43,623 nucleotides of DNA from Methylobacter sp. (GTDB taxonomy: Bacteria > Pseudomonadota > Gammaproteobacteria > Methylococcales > Methylomonadaceae): assembly GCF_004322395.1 (NCBI RefSeq), contig NZ_SCTW01000105.1, positions 1 through 43,623 on the forward strand, read 5' to 3'. A program made the position numbers and the translations under genes. Below the pieces are notes generated by a model. That model searched no databases. It was not told the origin of the DNA and saw nothing but the letters and a program-made list of their open reading frames with translations. Positions 25,988-35,000 of the stretch are shown here, one piece after another; position 1 is the first letter of the stretch, and every line of letters starts with the position of its first letter.

Positions 25988-26189
25988 ATGGCTTGGGATC
26001 AAATAGGAAGGCAATTGGAAACAATTTAAAGGTAAAATAAAAGAAACCTGGGGTGATTTGACTGATGACGAACTTGATCAAATCGCAGGCAAGCGAGATG
26101 TGCTGCTAGGTAAAATCCAGGAGCGTTATGGAATGGGAAAAGATGAAGCGGAACGACGGCTCAGAGATTTTGAAGATCGAATTCATTGA
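25988..26189 (+). pseudogene. CsbD-family stress protein gene, broken by one-base insertion
   Basis: It starts MAWDQI after a good AGGAG site and then shifts frame. With one G removed near 26007-26013 (GGAAGG) it reads as a full CsbD protein of 66 residues: WKQFKGKIKETWGDLTDDEL, DQIAGKRDVLLGKIQERYG, then RRLRDFEDRIH and stop. As printed, translation ends after 13 codons. CsbD proteins are small, abundant stress proteins of unknown function. Apart from the extra base the gene is undamaged, so it is either a very recent mutation or a sequencing error. Confidence 0.88.
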
Positions 26190-26219
26190 CCGAAACGTGC
26201 TTAATAGGACAAAAAATTT

Positions 26220-26253
26220 CGTAGGATGCGTTTTGAACTCATCGCATCCTACG
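26220..26253. repeat. Hairpin repeat after csbD
   Basis: Arms CGTAGGATGCG and CGCATCCTACG surround a 12-base loop, followed by the smaller hairpin GACCC-TTC-GGGTTTTC. It lies between convergent genes and could end the csbD transcript. The GTAGGATGCG core is a known dispersed-repeat type. Confidence 0.65.
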
Positions 26254-26280
26254 ACCCTTCGGGTTTTCTAAAACGCTCAG

Positions 26281-26853
26281 TTAAAACATATCCTCCGTGA
26301 CATAAATTTCGTGTCCTGAAATAGTAACTCCAATGCCTTGCTGATCGTAGTCCGGCGACAGGATATTTTTTCGATGCGGCGGGCTGTCCATCCAACCCTG
26401 CACGGTCGATTGCGCAATTTCTTCCTGAGTCTTCCAGGCGTATTCTTTTTTTACCGCGACACCGTTTTCTTTAATCGTAACGACCTTATCGTAAAGATTA
26501 TTCATAAATATATTTTCACCTGGACCGACTGCCCAGGTATTGGCGTCGCGTTGCTTTTTCTTGTTCCAACCCAGCTTTTGGGCTCGCTCGACGGGACCTT
26601 CCCCCTGCAAATTCGTGTGGCTAAAAAAATGATAGCTCGCCATGTCGCTGCTATGCTGGCGGGCAATGGCTGCAAGTAGCTCATCCCTATCCAATTGGGA
26701 CAATCCGTGATTTTGCCGCACCCGGTTTATCTGTTGGTGAATTTGGCGTTCAAGTTCAGCAGCAGTTATCTTCGGCGGCGCGCCAGCATCGGCTGCTACC
26801 GGATAATGAGCAAGGCCGAGGCAAAAAATGAGCGTGGATAAAATTCGTTTCAT
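26281..26853 (-). CDS. Secreted CAP-domain (SCP/PR-1) protein
   Basis: A 190-residue exported protein with a signal peptide cut near PVAADA. The CAP fold is clear: a helix with RVRQNHGLSQL near residue 45, MASYHFFSHTNLQGEGPVER (CAP1-like His), GENIFMNN, and the signature TVQGWMDSPPHRKNILSPD followed by QQGIGV. Bacterial CAP proteins are extracellular or periplasmic and few have a known role. The C-terminus ends directly after the last beta strand (YVTEDMF). It is transcribed alone, with repeat-filled intergenic DNA upstream. Confidence 0.9.
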   Translation of the reverse strand: MKRILSTLIFCLGLAHYPVAADAGAPPKITAAELERQIHQQINRVRQNHGLSQLDRDELLAAIARQHSSDMASYHFFSHTNLQGEGPVERAQKLGWNKKKQRDANTWAVGPGENIFMNNLYDKVVTIKENGVAVKKEYAWKTQEEIAQSTVQGWMDSPPHRKNILSPDYDQQGIGVTISGHEIYVTEDMF

Positions 26854-27231
26854 AATCTTGATATAGGAAAAGCTGTGTAAATAAGGAAAATGTTGTGGGG
26901 CATTTGGTGTTCGGAAAAAGCGTCAAGTCTTGATTGATACATAATCGAGTTTATTTTGAAGAAAGCATAAGGAAAAATCTGGAGCTTTTTTGTGTTAACC
27001 AAGTAATTTATCGTACTCTGCATGGCTGCCAATCCAAAGCCATTGTACACCTTTTGATCAACTGGGAGGCGTGGTTGCAAGCCCAAACCATTACAAATCA
27101 ACAACCGGACGGGGCATGTTGTCCCGTCCGAAACGTAAGGCGGCAATTAAATATAGCCGCTCAGCTCAGACATCCCAAAAACGTTAGGGACGAGATTGCA
27201 AACCCCATCCCGCTTGGAGGAACTTTTTCCG
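26854..27231. other. Repeat-bearing intergenic stretch
   Basis: About 380 bases with no convincing gene; the plus-strand frame through it is encoded by repeat DNA. It holds the promoter side of the CAP gene and the ~115-bp repeat at 27105-27218. Confidence 0.6.
27105..27218 (+). repeat. ~115-bp dispersed repeat, copy 1
   Basis: It begins with a hairpin (CGGACGGG...CCCGTCCG) and continues AAACGTAAGGCGGCAATTAA. It ends TTGCAAACCCCATCCCGCTTGG. A closely similar copy in the same orientation lies at 30437-30556. The end sequence GGGACG...CCCCRTCCC can also pair back on itself. Confidence 0.85.
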
Positions 27232-27744
27232 TTAAGGAACAACATTCCGCCAGACAGGTGAACATTCCCTAAGTAATGAACGGGGACCGGCAGGATGGGT
27301 GCAGTAATACCGGTAGCCGGGCTGCTGTTCTATGAGCGGAGGCTCAATTCTTCGCCATCCTGACGGACATTCTCTCACATAGGGATAGTAACCTGCAGGA
27401 TCTGAACAATAGTCCAAATTGCTCGGTGCAAGTGGTTGGGAGTATGGCGCAGTCCCTTGATCTATATAAGCTGGGGGAGTCGATGGCGTTATAGTACTCG
27501 GCGAGGAATAATAGGGAGAAAAGGAATAGTAAGGCCAATAATAGAAGTCTGGTAAGGAAAAGGATGAAGATGAATCAGCAACAAATCTAATCTCACCATG
27601 GTCATGGCGACGGAATCCTTCAAGGCGTTCGACTCGAATAAGACTCCCTCCACGTTCCCCGCCTCCATCACGAGCCGTGGAACTTTCGCCAGTTAACAAC
27701 ATGATAAAGATCACGAGTACAGCTGATAGTCTTCTGAATATCAT
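27232..27744 (-). CDS. Secreted Tyr/Pro-rich protein with a duplicated Cys motif
   Basis: A 170-residue protein with a signal peptide (MIFRRLSAVLVIFIMLLTG). The middle is rich in Tyr, Ser and Pro (FYYWPYYSFSPYYSSPS). The C-terminal part has two copies of a ~24-residue unit: DYCSDPAGYYPYVRECPSGW near 110 and YYCTHPAGPRSLLRECSPVW near 145, each with two Cys likely to form a disulfide. The unit is familiar from small exported proteins of environmental proteobacteria, but no function is known to me. It is a single gene next to the repeat at 27105. Confidence 0.72.
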   Translation of the reverse strand: MIFRRLSAVLVIFIMLLTGESSTARDGGGERGGSLIRVERLEGFRRHDHGEIRFVADSSSSFSLPDFYYWPYYSFSPYYSSPSTITPSTPPAYIDQGTAPYSQPLAPSNLDYCSDPAGYYPYVRECPSGWRRIEPPLIEQQPGYRYYCTHPAGPRSLLRECSPVWRNVVP

Positions 27745-27834
27745 ATCGTCGTTTCCTCATCCCCAAAAGCGCTGGGCTGGATTGTTTAACAGCGACCTGT
27801 TAAAGCATAAAATGAACACGCCTTACAGCATTCA

Positions 27835-28218
27835 TTACGCCTCAGCGCTTTTGGGCATGAGATACCACAGGACAAATGCCACCAGAAATAAAGCCGGCAC
27901 ATCGCCCAGTAGATTTGCCCGTTCTGTTTCATCAGCAATAGCCTGAACAAGCATTATTCCAGCGTGGACAATGCTCGACCAGACCGTGAACCATATAAGA
28001 CTTGCATTGGCTAAAGGATCTTTCGCCGCCCGTATTAAAAAAACTCCCAACGTGGCGTAAACACCCATAATCATCTGCTCGTATTCCGGTTGCCGCGGCA
28101 TCCAAGCCCAACCCGCAGGCCACGCCCACATCATCAGCACAGGAACTCCTGCGATGAAAATGATGCCAACCGCAATAAGAACACCTTTCAAATACCTGAG
28201 TCTTTCTTCTTGTTGCAT
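27835..28218 (-). CDS. DUF6632-type integral membrane protein
   Basis: A 127-residue protein with four membrane segments, read from MQQEERLRYLKG at 28218. The open frame extends upstream, but that part is not membrane- or family-like. Features are GVLIAVGIIFIAGVPVLMM, a short loop AWMPRQPEYEQM, MGVYATLGVFLIRAAKDPLANASL, WSSIVHAGIMLVQAI and a final helix. The NPxAN/DPLANASL and SIVHAG pattern fits DUF6632, a family with no known role. It is divergent from the cupin gene across a 300-base gap that must hold both promoters. Confidence 0.72.
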   Translation of the reverse strand: MQQEERLRYLKGVLIAVGIIFIAGVPVLMMWAWPAGWAWMPRQPEYEQMIMGVYATLGVFLIRAAKDPLANASLIWFTVWSSIVHAGIMLVQAIADETERANLLGDVPALFLVAFVLWYLMPKSAEA

Positions 28219-28521
28219 GAGATTTGGTTTTCCTGTGCAAAAAACAGCGTGGCGACAAACATCACCCCCGCAAGACATAACCATTAAGTCATGGTTTCTT
28301 GATTCTAAAGAATGCCAAGCAATGTAGCCTCTGCTACATCGAATAACTATTAGTACAAATACAGAGTTGTGGATGCAGATTGGTAAGATGCGGCGTACAA
28401 ATTGCCGCCTGTAATTCTGTAATATCAGAGCCCACCTTAAGCAATTATTGGTAGCAAATAGCACAAAGTCAGGCCTAATGCTAAAATCGTTCCTCAATAA
28501 TTTTAATTTTTAAGGCAGAAC
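28219..28521. promoter_or_regulatory. Divergent intergenic region between DUF6632 and cupin genes
   Basis: About 300 bases with no supported gene. It must carry the start signals for both flanking genes. I see no palindrome strong enough to call an operator. Confidence 0.4.
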
Positions 28522-28812
28522 ATGAGCAAAATTACCATCGAACACAATCCTAGTGAAGAGCGATTAAAAGAGCTTGGAGTTTCCGGCTGGGAAATCTGGG
28601 AAAAAGAAATCTCAAAATTCCCGATAGATTTTGATGAAACTGAATGCGCCTATGTGTTGGATGGCGAAATTCTGGTAACGCCGGCAGGCGGAGAGCCGGT
28701 ACGTATTCTGCCTGGTGATCTGGTATCGTTCCACGCAGGACTGGATAGCCAATGGGAAGTGGTCAAGCCATTGCGTAAGCATTACAGCTACGACTATCCC
28801 AACGGGATTTAA
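28522..28812 (+). CDS. Small cupin-domain protein
   Basis: A 96-residue single cupin of the (S)-ureidoglycine aminohydrolase/EutQ-like group (cupin_3). It reads WEKEISKFPIDFDETECAYV, then LDGEILVTPAGGEPVRILPG and DLVSFHAGLDSQWEV. The usual metal-binding histidines are mostly replaced: the first motif has none and the second has one His (SFHAG). It may therefore bind a ligand without being an enzyme. The length is normal for stand-alone members. No functional partner lies beside it. Confidence 0.85.
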   Translation: MSKITIEHNPSEERLKELGVSGWEIWEKEISKFPIDFDETECAYVLDGEILVTPAGGEPVRILPGDLVSFHAGLDSQWEVVKPLRKHYSYDYPNGI

Positions 28813-29135
28813 GGCATTTAATTGTGCAGCTATTGCTGTACTAATTGACCGAGTAGTCGTAGGGCGGTTTCGCGTCAGCAAACCGCCAATCACCCAAAGT
28901 AGACGCATTAGGCGACGCACAATATTAAAGACAATTCGACGTAAAAAAGTCCCCCGCTTGGAAAAGTCAGAGCAAGGATCAGGTTCAGGACTCCGTTTAT
29001 GGCAGATTGCCTAACGGCGAATCCGCCTTACAGCGTTGATAACAGTCTCGACGTAATATTATCAGATTGCTCGAAGGTTGAAGTTGGCGATAACATGGCT
29101 GTGACCTTAGTAAGTGTCATAGCTTACTAAAGCTA
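28813..29135. other. Intergenic stretch with repeat fragments
   Basis: About 320 bases without a gene. It contains a hairpin at 28863-28887 (GGCGGTTT...AAACCGCC, preceded by GTAG) and, near 29017-29030, GGCGAATCCGCCTTACA. Both are typical pieces of dispersed GGCGGATT repeats. Confidence 0.55.
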
Positions 29136-29190
29136 CGCTGGTTCCCAAGCTCCAGCTTGGGAACCCAGTCTTGGAAGCTCCAGCTTCCCG
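29136..29190 (+). repeat. REP unit left of the RAYT pseudogene
   Basis: A 55-bp unit made of two consecutive hairpins: GGTTCCCAAGC..GCTTGGGAACC and GGAAGCTC.AGCTTCC. It is matched in inverted orientation, with three mismatches, by 29758-29812 on the other side of the transposase. Confidence 0.92.
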
Positions 29191-29196
29191 AGTAAC

Positions 29197-29728
29197 TCAC
29201 CACGCCCTTATCACCTCAATCAACCCGGCCTGTCCGGCATAATTACGTGCGCTGGAATAGCGCCAATGCTCAGGTTGATCTACATAGCCGCGTTTCACAG
29301 GATTTTGATGAATGTAATCCAACTTCTGATGCATAACCGCCTCAGATTCGATGATTTGCGGATGATTGCCTTCTTCCCATACCTGATACGTAGTTTCTTG
29401 TTTATGAGCACGCTTGAAGAACGCAAGCAGTTCCAACAACTTAACCGAGCGACATTGTTCCAGATGCGCGATGATTTGCTTCGCCGTATAAGATTTAAAT
29501 CGTTGCATATCATGACTTAAATCTTCCGAAGCGGCGATAAGATGGGTGATTTTCAAGTATGACATAGCCGTATAGCTGGAAGCCCGAGTCCTGCTGTAAA
29601 AATCGCCAAGAGTCCAGCACAATATTTACGGTTTCCGGGCGGGTAAACAACGGCAGCCAGTGGTTTACCGTTGCGGTTAGGAAGTGTGGACAAGGGTTGC
29701 ATTGGACGCGATAGCGGCTTCTAGGCAT
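29197..29728 (-). pseudogene. REP-associated tyrosine transposase (RAYT), frameshifted in the HUH motif
   Basis: The first part (29728 to ~29546) reads MPRSRYRVQCNPCPHFLTAT... through LYGYVILENH. The second part, in another frame, reads HLIAASEDLSHDMQRF, KSYTAKQIIAHLEQC, and ends HQNPVKRGYVDQPEHWRYSS. Together they make a complete RAYT of about 177 residues. The shift lies near 29545, exactly between the two histidines of the HUH metal-binding motif (two bases lost or one gained). The catalytic Tyr (KSYTAKQI) is present. RAYTs are IS200-like single-strand transposases that act on REP sequences. Matching REP units flank this gene on both sides in opposite directions. As printed it cannot make an active enzyme. 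Confidence 0.92.
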
Positions 29729-29757
29729 GGTTGCCCCTTTGGTGCGGTGATGGGGGA

Positions 29758-29812
29758 CGGGAAGCTAGAGCTTCCACAACTGGGTTCCCAAGCTGGAGCT
29801 TGGGAACCAGCG
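29758..29812 (-). repeat. REP unit right of the RAYT pseudogene
   Basis: The inverted partner of 29136-29190 (52 of 55 bases identical when reversed). Together the two units and the transposase form a REPtron-like module. The core GTTCCCAAGC...GCTTGGGAAC also occurs in bioH. Confidence 0.92.
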
Positions 29813-29876
29813 AATACAACATGCGGTGCAATACGGCTAAAGCCTATTACACGCTAAGGATTGCCCCTTACCGCAT

Positions 29877-30167
29877 TCAAGGTAAATCCTCCGGTGCAAA
29901 ATCCCGCCGTTTATGAATCACCGCAAGAATCTCAACATGGTCGGTTTTTATTTCATAAATAATCCGGTATGAATACAAACCTAATTCACGGATATACTCT
30001 TCATTCAGTTCTTGCACCTTGCGACCCTGATAAGGAAGTTCGTCAAGTCCAACTGTTTTACGCACTATCGCTTCGCTGACTCGTTTGGCGTAAAGCGGTG
30101 AATCATGGGCGATATAATCGTGAATATGGCGAAGCTGCTCCAAGGCATGACCCGTCCATTTCACCAT
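29877..30167 (-). CDS. ParE/RelE-family toxin
   Basis: A 96-residue type II toxin. It reads KWTGHALEQLRHIHDYIAHD, then YQGRKVQELNEEYIRELGL, YSYRIIYEIKTDHVEILAVI and a HKRRDF end, the standard ParE/RelE order of helix pair, RELGLYSYRIIY strand and basic C-terminus. RelE members cut mRNA on the ribosome and ParE members poison gyrase; the sequence alone does not tell which. It overlaps the antitoxin gene upstream by seven bases. Confidence 0.88.
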   Translation of the reverse strand: MVKWTGHALEQLRHIHDYIAHDSPLYAKRVSEAIVRKTVGLDELPYQGRKVQELNEEYIRELGLYSYRIIYEIKTDHVEILAVIHKRRDFAPEDLP

Positions 30168-30340
30168 GTTTGAATATCTCTGAGTACCTCTTCAGCGGAT
30201 TGGGTTTTGCCTTGGGTTACGTCTTGCTGTCCGCGCCGGATATTTTCCAGCACATAGAGCCGGTACATGATCTCTTCCATGTCGGCGTCTTCCGGGAGCC
30301 GGGCGATAGTGTTCAGAGCTTCTTGTTTAACCGCTTGCAT
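30161..30340 (-). CDS. Antitoxin partner of the ParE/RelE toxin
   Basis: A 59-residue acidic protein starting MQAVKQEALNTIARLPEDAD at 30340. The open frame goes 42 codons further upstream, but that part is repeat-encoded. The N-terminal helical part is followed by EEIMYRLYVLENIRRGQQD and a C-terminal EEVLRDIQTW that would wrap the toxin. Antitoxin-first order with overlap is typical of type II pairs, and autoregulation is expected. A partial copy of its start lies at 25707-25759. Confidence 0.85.
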   Translation of the reverse strand: MQAVKQEALNTIARLPEDADMEEIMYRLYVLENIRRGQQDVTQGKTQSAEEVLRDIQTW

Positions 30341-30436
30341 AATGATGCCCTCATTGTGTTTGGGAAATGGAGTCGCCTGCTGGAGACTAGGGAAATGGTA
30401 CTCTATTATGGTATCCTGCTTGGCTAGTTGACCGAG

Positions 30437-30556
30437 CCGGACGGGACGGGGGGCATGTTGCCCCATCCGAAACGTAAGGCGGCAATTAAATGTAGTCGCT
30501 TAGCTCAGGCATCGAAGAAACGTTAGGGACGTGGTTGCAAACCCCGTCCCGCTTGG
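30437..30556 (+). repeat. ~115-bp dispersed repeat, copy 2
   Basis: The same orientation and closely similar sequence to 27105-27218 (shared AAACGTAAGGCGGCAATTAA and GTTGCAAACCCC). It lies just upstream of the toxin-antitoxin pair. Confidence 0.85.
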
Positions 30557-30686
30557 GTCTATATCATCACCTTACAGCGTTCATCGTTCTGTCACATGCA
30601 GATACTATTATATGAAGTACAGTAATTCAGATTTGCAGTGTGTCTAAATCCTGGGTTGTGAGGAATTACATTACATAGGTTTTATT

Positions 30687-31316
30687 ATGATACAAAAAAG
30701 AATATTTTCGATATTAATATTGTCCTGTTGTTCATCCCTGGTTTCGGCGCAACTAATTAATGTTGATTTTACCGCCCAACTTGATGGTGGTAATGTTCCG
30801 ATGCTCACTGAGATTGCGGGTAGTCCATATAATTGGGGGAATCCTATTAATGGGTCATATGCATATGATGACGCAGTTTCGGTTTATTCAAGAGGTCTAT
30901 TTAATTATGTTACCCCAATCAATACTTTTAAAATAAATTTTCCTATTGCTACTTATTCTTTCGATTTAAACGATGTGAATGTAAATGATCCAAGTCTATA
31001 TAGCTATGGAACGTACATGGGGGCATATTTTTATCGCAATCCTGGCCTTAATTTATTCGCACCACTATCGTTGAATTCTTATAACTCCTTATCCGGGTAC
31101 ACACCACCATTGAACTGGATGGTGGCGTTTCAGCCTGATGGAAGCGGTTTTACCGCTGGAAATAGTTTTGTTTGGTATAGTAATTACCAACAAACTGTGC
31201 AAGCTGTTTCCATGCCGCCATCAATTATATTTTTCATAAGTGCCTTATTATTCATGCTGTTACTGATGCGTAACGGTAGGATTTCAGATTCAACATTTTC
31301 TCAAATTACCGTTTGA
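30687..31316 (+). CDS. Exported protein with PEP-CTERM-like C-terminal anchor
   Basis: A 209-residue protein with a signal peptide (cut after SSLVSA). The Tyr/Asn/Ser-rich mature part is probably beta-stranded (NVDFTAQLDGG, IATYSFDLNDVNVND). At residues 175-196 it has SMPPSIIFFISALLFMLLLMRNG, a short Pro motif, a membrane span and a basic end. This is the three-part layout of PEP-CTERM-type sorting signals read by exosortase, with MPPS in place of the usual VPxP/PEP. Such proteins go to the cell surface. The gene is AT-rich compared with its neighbours. It has no operon partner in view. Confidence 0.72.
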   Translation: MIQKRIFSILILSCCSSLVSAQLINVDFTAQLDGGNVPMLTEIAGSPYNWGNPINGSYAYDDAVSVYSRGLFNYVTPINTFKINFPIATYSFDLNDVNVNDPSLYSYGTYMGAYFYRNPGLNLFAPLSLNSYNSLSGYTPPLNWMVAFQPDGSGFTAGNSFVWYSNYQQTVQAVSMPPSIIFFISALLFMLLLMRNGRISDSTFSQITV

Positions 31317-31395
31317 TTGAGACAATTGTAATAGTAGACCCTGTGTGCGAAGAGCCTTTTACCATAACGTGATGCAATAGATTAAGGAAAATTAA

Positions 31396-31938
31396 ATGGC
31401 TCTTTATAAAATAAGACATGCAGTACGAGAAGATGCTAGACGCCAGCATCGCAGCCTGGCTATGTACTGTGCATTGTTTTGTTGGCATCATGACAAACAA
31501 GCTGTGTTTGTTAGCAAGGACTTATTCCTGCAATTTATTGGTTTGGAAAGATTAAAAGATGTACGTTTTGAAATGATAAAAGAAGATGTAAACCCATATT
31601 TTTCATTTGTGTTTCAACGTACATCGAAGAATAGTAACGCTAATTTAATTGTTTTATCACGAATACCAGAAGACGAACTGATGACGTCTAAAGAAAAGGC
31701 AATTCATTTCAAGCCATCCGTGTTTGAACTAGCAAACAAATATAGACCAAATTCTGAGCTTTTTTCTCTGGGAGAGGAAACATCAGAAAATTCATCAGAA
31801 ATTATAGAAAAAGTATTTCCTTACATAAGCTCAATAGAAAATCCGTATGAATTCGCTATCTCAAACACCCTATCTTTATTGGTCGGCGGCCTTATCGATC
31901 CAAAATTAGCATTGGCAACTGAAAAGCCTATCCAATAG
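31396..31938 (+). CDS. Unrecognised AT-rich orphan protein
   Basis: A 180-residue soluble protein without signal or membrane segments. It begins MALYKIRHAVREDARRQHRS, has two Cys and several His in CALFCWHHDKQAV, and ends in a hydrophobic stretch (NTLSLLVGGLIDPKLAL). I do not recognise a family. The low GC content compared with hrpA next to it suggests recent acquisition. AAGGAAA before the ATG is a plausible ribosome-binding site, which supports it as a real gene. Confidence 0.65.
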   Translation: MALYKIRHAVREDARRQHRSLAMYCALFCWHHDKQAVFVSKDLFLQFIGLERLKDVRFEMIKEDVNPYFSFVFQRTSKNSNANLIVLSRIPEDELMTSKEKAIHFKPSVFELANKYRPNSELFSLGEETSENSSEIIEKVFPYISSIENPYEFAISNTLSLLVGGLIDPKLALATEKPIQ

Positions 31939-32023
31939 CTCCACCTGACCATCAAAAAAGCCCTGAAGATTTGCTTTGCAATTTTTCGTTTGTTTACCTT
32001 CTTTTAGGGTACGAAACGCAGCA

Positions 32024-35000
32024 TCACCCTCTCTCATCCCAAGCCTTATCCATCCGCTTTGCCGAAACCGGATAAGCGGTTTTAAGCTGCTGGGCGAACA
32101 ACGAAACCCTGAATTCCTCTAACATCCATCGATACGGGTCCTGCTCAGGGATAACCTTGTCTTTCTTGGCCTTCTTCTCCACGTCCGTCCAAAACCGTGT
32201 CGCATAACGGCTGGCTTCCTGGACTTTTTGCAGCGTGTTGTCGCGTTTATCCAGCCGGTATTGTACAGCCTTCAAATAGCGCGGAATGGCTTTGAGCTCT
32301 TGATAAGGCGTGTTGCGGATGAACCCTGCATAAATCAGCAAGTCCAACTGTTCGTTAATGTCTTTAGCCAGCGGATCATTCCCATTGAAGCGGTTAAGCT
32401 GAGTTTTGATTGCGCCGTAAAGTTCCATAATTTCCAGCGCGATTTTCCCGGCTTCATTGGCGGCGCTGATCAGCCCGGATTTATTCTGCTGTAAGCTTTG
32501 CTCAAACGCCTGCTGGGTACGGATGGTTCGGCCTTCGACAAATACGCTATGCAGGGCGACATAAAGTATGTCGTCTTTATACGAAACCTCGGCGTCATTA
32601 CCGACAACCGGATGTTTCGGCAAGCGGTTATAAGTCAGTTCTGCCGCTGCCGACTTCGGCATGTTTTTCAATATATACGTGCATTCCTTGCGCAATTGTA
32701 GCTGAAACAAACGCATTAATCCGGCCTGATGCTGTAACGCGGCTTTTTGCTCGGTGTCGAAAATGCGCACGCCGACCGCATCGCCTTCATCGATGATCGC
32801 GGGATAGCCGACAAAAGCTTGTCCTTTCTGGATAAACTGGTAAGTCTCCGGCAGATCGTCGAATGCCCAGCCGATGCAGCCGGTGTAGTTCAGCTCGTCG
32901 GCGGCGATCTGGTCGAAACTGTCCCCGGCTTTGGCGGTATGCTTGAGCTGCAATTTTTTCAGGTCGCGGCCGTAATCCAGCAGCTGGCCTTGATCGTCTA
33001 CAACTCTGAAATTCATCCTCAAGTGATCGGTCAAGGTCTCGGTATTCCAAGCATTGAGCGGAATCGCCTCGCCGGTCAGTTTTTTTAAGCGGTTGCCCAA
33101 CCATTCCTGCAACGAACCTTTAAAGTCCGGTTCGATTTCAAGACATTGTTTGACGGTCTCAGGCACCGGCACAAAGTGTTTCCTGATGTTTTTGGGCAGG
33201 GCTTTAATCAACGCGATGCATTTTTCTTCCAGCAAGCCCGGCACCAGCCAGTCGAAAGCCATTTGCGAGACCTGGTTCAATTGATGCACCGGAATAATTG
33301 CCGTCACGCCGTCTTCATCATGGCCCGGCTCGAAGCGGTATTGCAGCGGGATGCTCAGGTTGCCGATCTTCTTGCTGTCCGGGAAATCCCATTCGTTGAC
33401 ATAATCTTCTTCGTGTTCCCGCGTTAAATCCTCCTTGGTTAAAAACAGGATTTTCGGGTTGGTGCGCTCGGCTGTCTTGCGCCAAGTATCCAACGTAACG
33501 CCGCTGACTACCTCGGACGGCAGTTTGCTGTCGTAGAACTCATAAAGCCATTGCTCGTCCTCGACCAAATCGACCCGGCGGCCTTTGTGCTGGATCATGC
33601 CCACTTCTTCGAGCAGTTTCTGGTTGGCGACATAGAACGGCGCGTTGCTGTGATAATCATGATCGACCAGCGCCGAGCGGATAAAAATCTCCCGTGCAGC
33701 CTTGGCATCGACATGGTCGTAAGGAATCTTACGCCCGGCTTGCAGCGTCAAGCCGTACAGCAAAGTCCGTGAAGACACCATGCAACGCGCACCTTTCTTT
33801 TCCCAGTGCGGGTCGTAATAGTTATGCTTGACCAGATGCGCGGCGCATTGTTCTATCCATTCCGGCTCGATCCGGGCGACATTGCGTGCATAAACCTTGC
33901 TGGTTTCGACCTGTTCTGCGGCCATGATCCATTTGGGTTTGAGCTTATGCAAGCCGGAACCGGGGAAGATAAAAAACTTCAGGCCACGTGCGCCGAGATA
34001 TTCGTATTGTTCATGGCGAAAACCGATATTGGACAACAGGCCCGGCAATAACGCGCGATGAATTTTTTCATAACCCGGATCGTCGGTGTTTGGGGTCATT
34101 TTTAAATCGCCCTTAACCACCTGCATGATTTGCGCGTGGATGTCGAACCACTCGCGCATCCTCATATAAGACAGAAAATTGTCGGTACAATATTTGCGCA
34201 GCTTACTGTTGGACAGGTGCTTTTTCTTTTCCTCGTAGGTATTCCAGATATTTAAGATGGTTAAAAAATCGGACTCGGGATGACGAAACGCCGCATGTTT
34301 TTGGTCGGCTTGCGCCATTTTGTCGGCCGGTTTTTCGCGCGGGTCTTGCACGCTTAACGCAGAAACGATAATCGCGACTTCGGTTAAACAATGCTCATGC
34401 GCGGCGGCGATCAGCATTCTGGCGAGCTTCGGGTCGGTCGGGAATTTGGCCAGCTGTTTGCCGACGTCGGTCAGCTTGCCGGATTTATCCAGTGCGTTGA
34501 CTTCATGCAGCACGGTCTTGCCGTCGCGGATCATCTTATCTTCGGGCGGCTCAATGAACGGGAATTCTTCAATGTCGCCGAGATTCAACGAGATCATCTG
34601 CAAAATAACCGCGGACAAATTGGTGCGCATGATTTCCGGTTCGGTGAACTCCGGCCGGGCTAAATAATCGTCATGCGAATACAGCCTGATGCAAATACCT
34701 TCGGCAACACGGCCACAGCGCCCTGCCCTTTGGTTGGCGGAAGATTGCGAGATGCGTTCAATCGGCAGACGCTGGATTTTGCTGCGATGGCTGTAACGGC
34801 TGATACGTGCATGGCCGGTGTCGATCACACAGCGGATGCCCGGCACCGTCAACGAGGTTTCCGCAACATTGGTCGCCAGAACGATGCGCAGTTTGCCGCC
34901 TTTGGGTTTGAATACCCGCTCCTGCTCGCTGACGCTGAGCTTTGAATATAACGGCAGGATTTCATATTGGGTCGGGTGGTGCTTTTTCAGTGAATCGGTC

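Noticed and set aside
26934-27272. 112-codon plus-strand frame between the CAP gene and the Cys-repeat protein
   Set aside because: Most of it is encoded by the ~115-bp dispersed repeat and it overlaps the end of a better-supported minus-strand gene. There is no ribosome-binding site.
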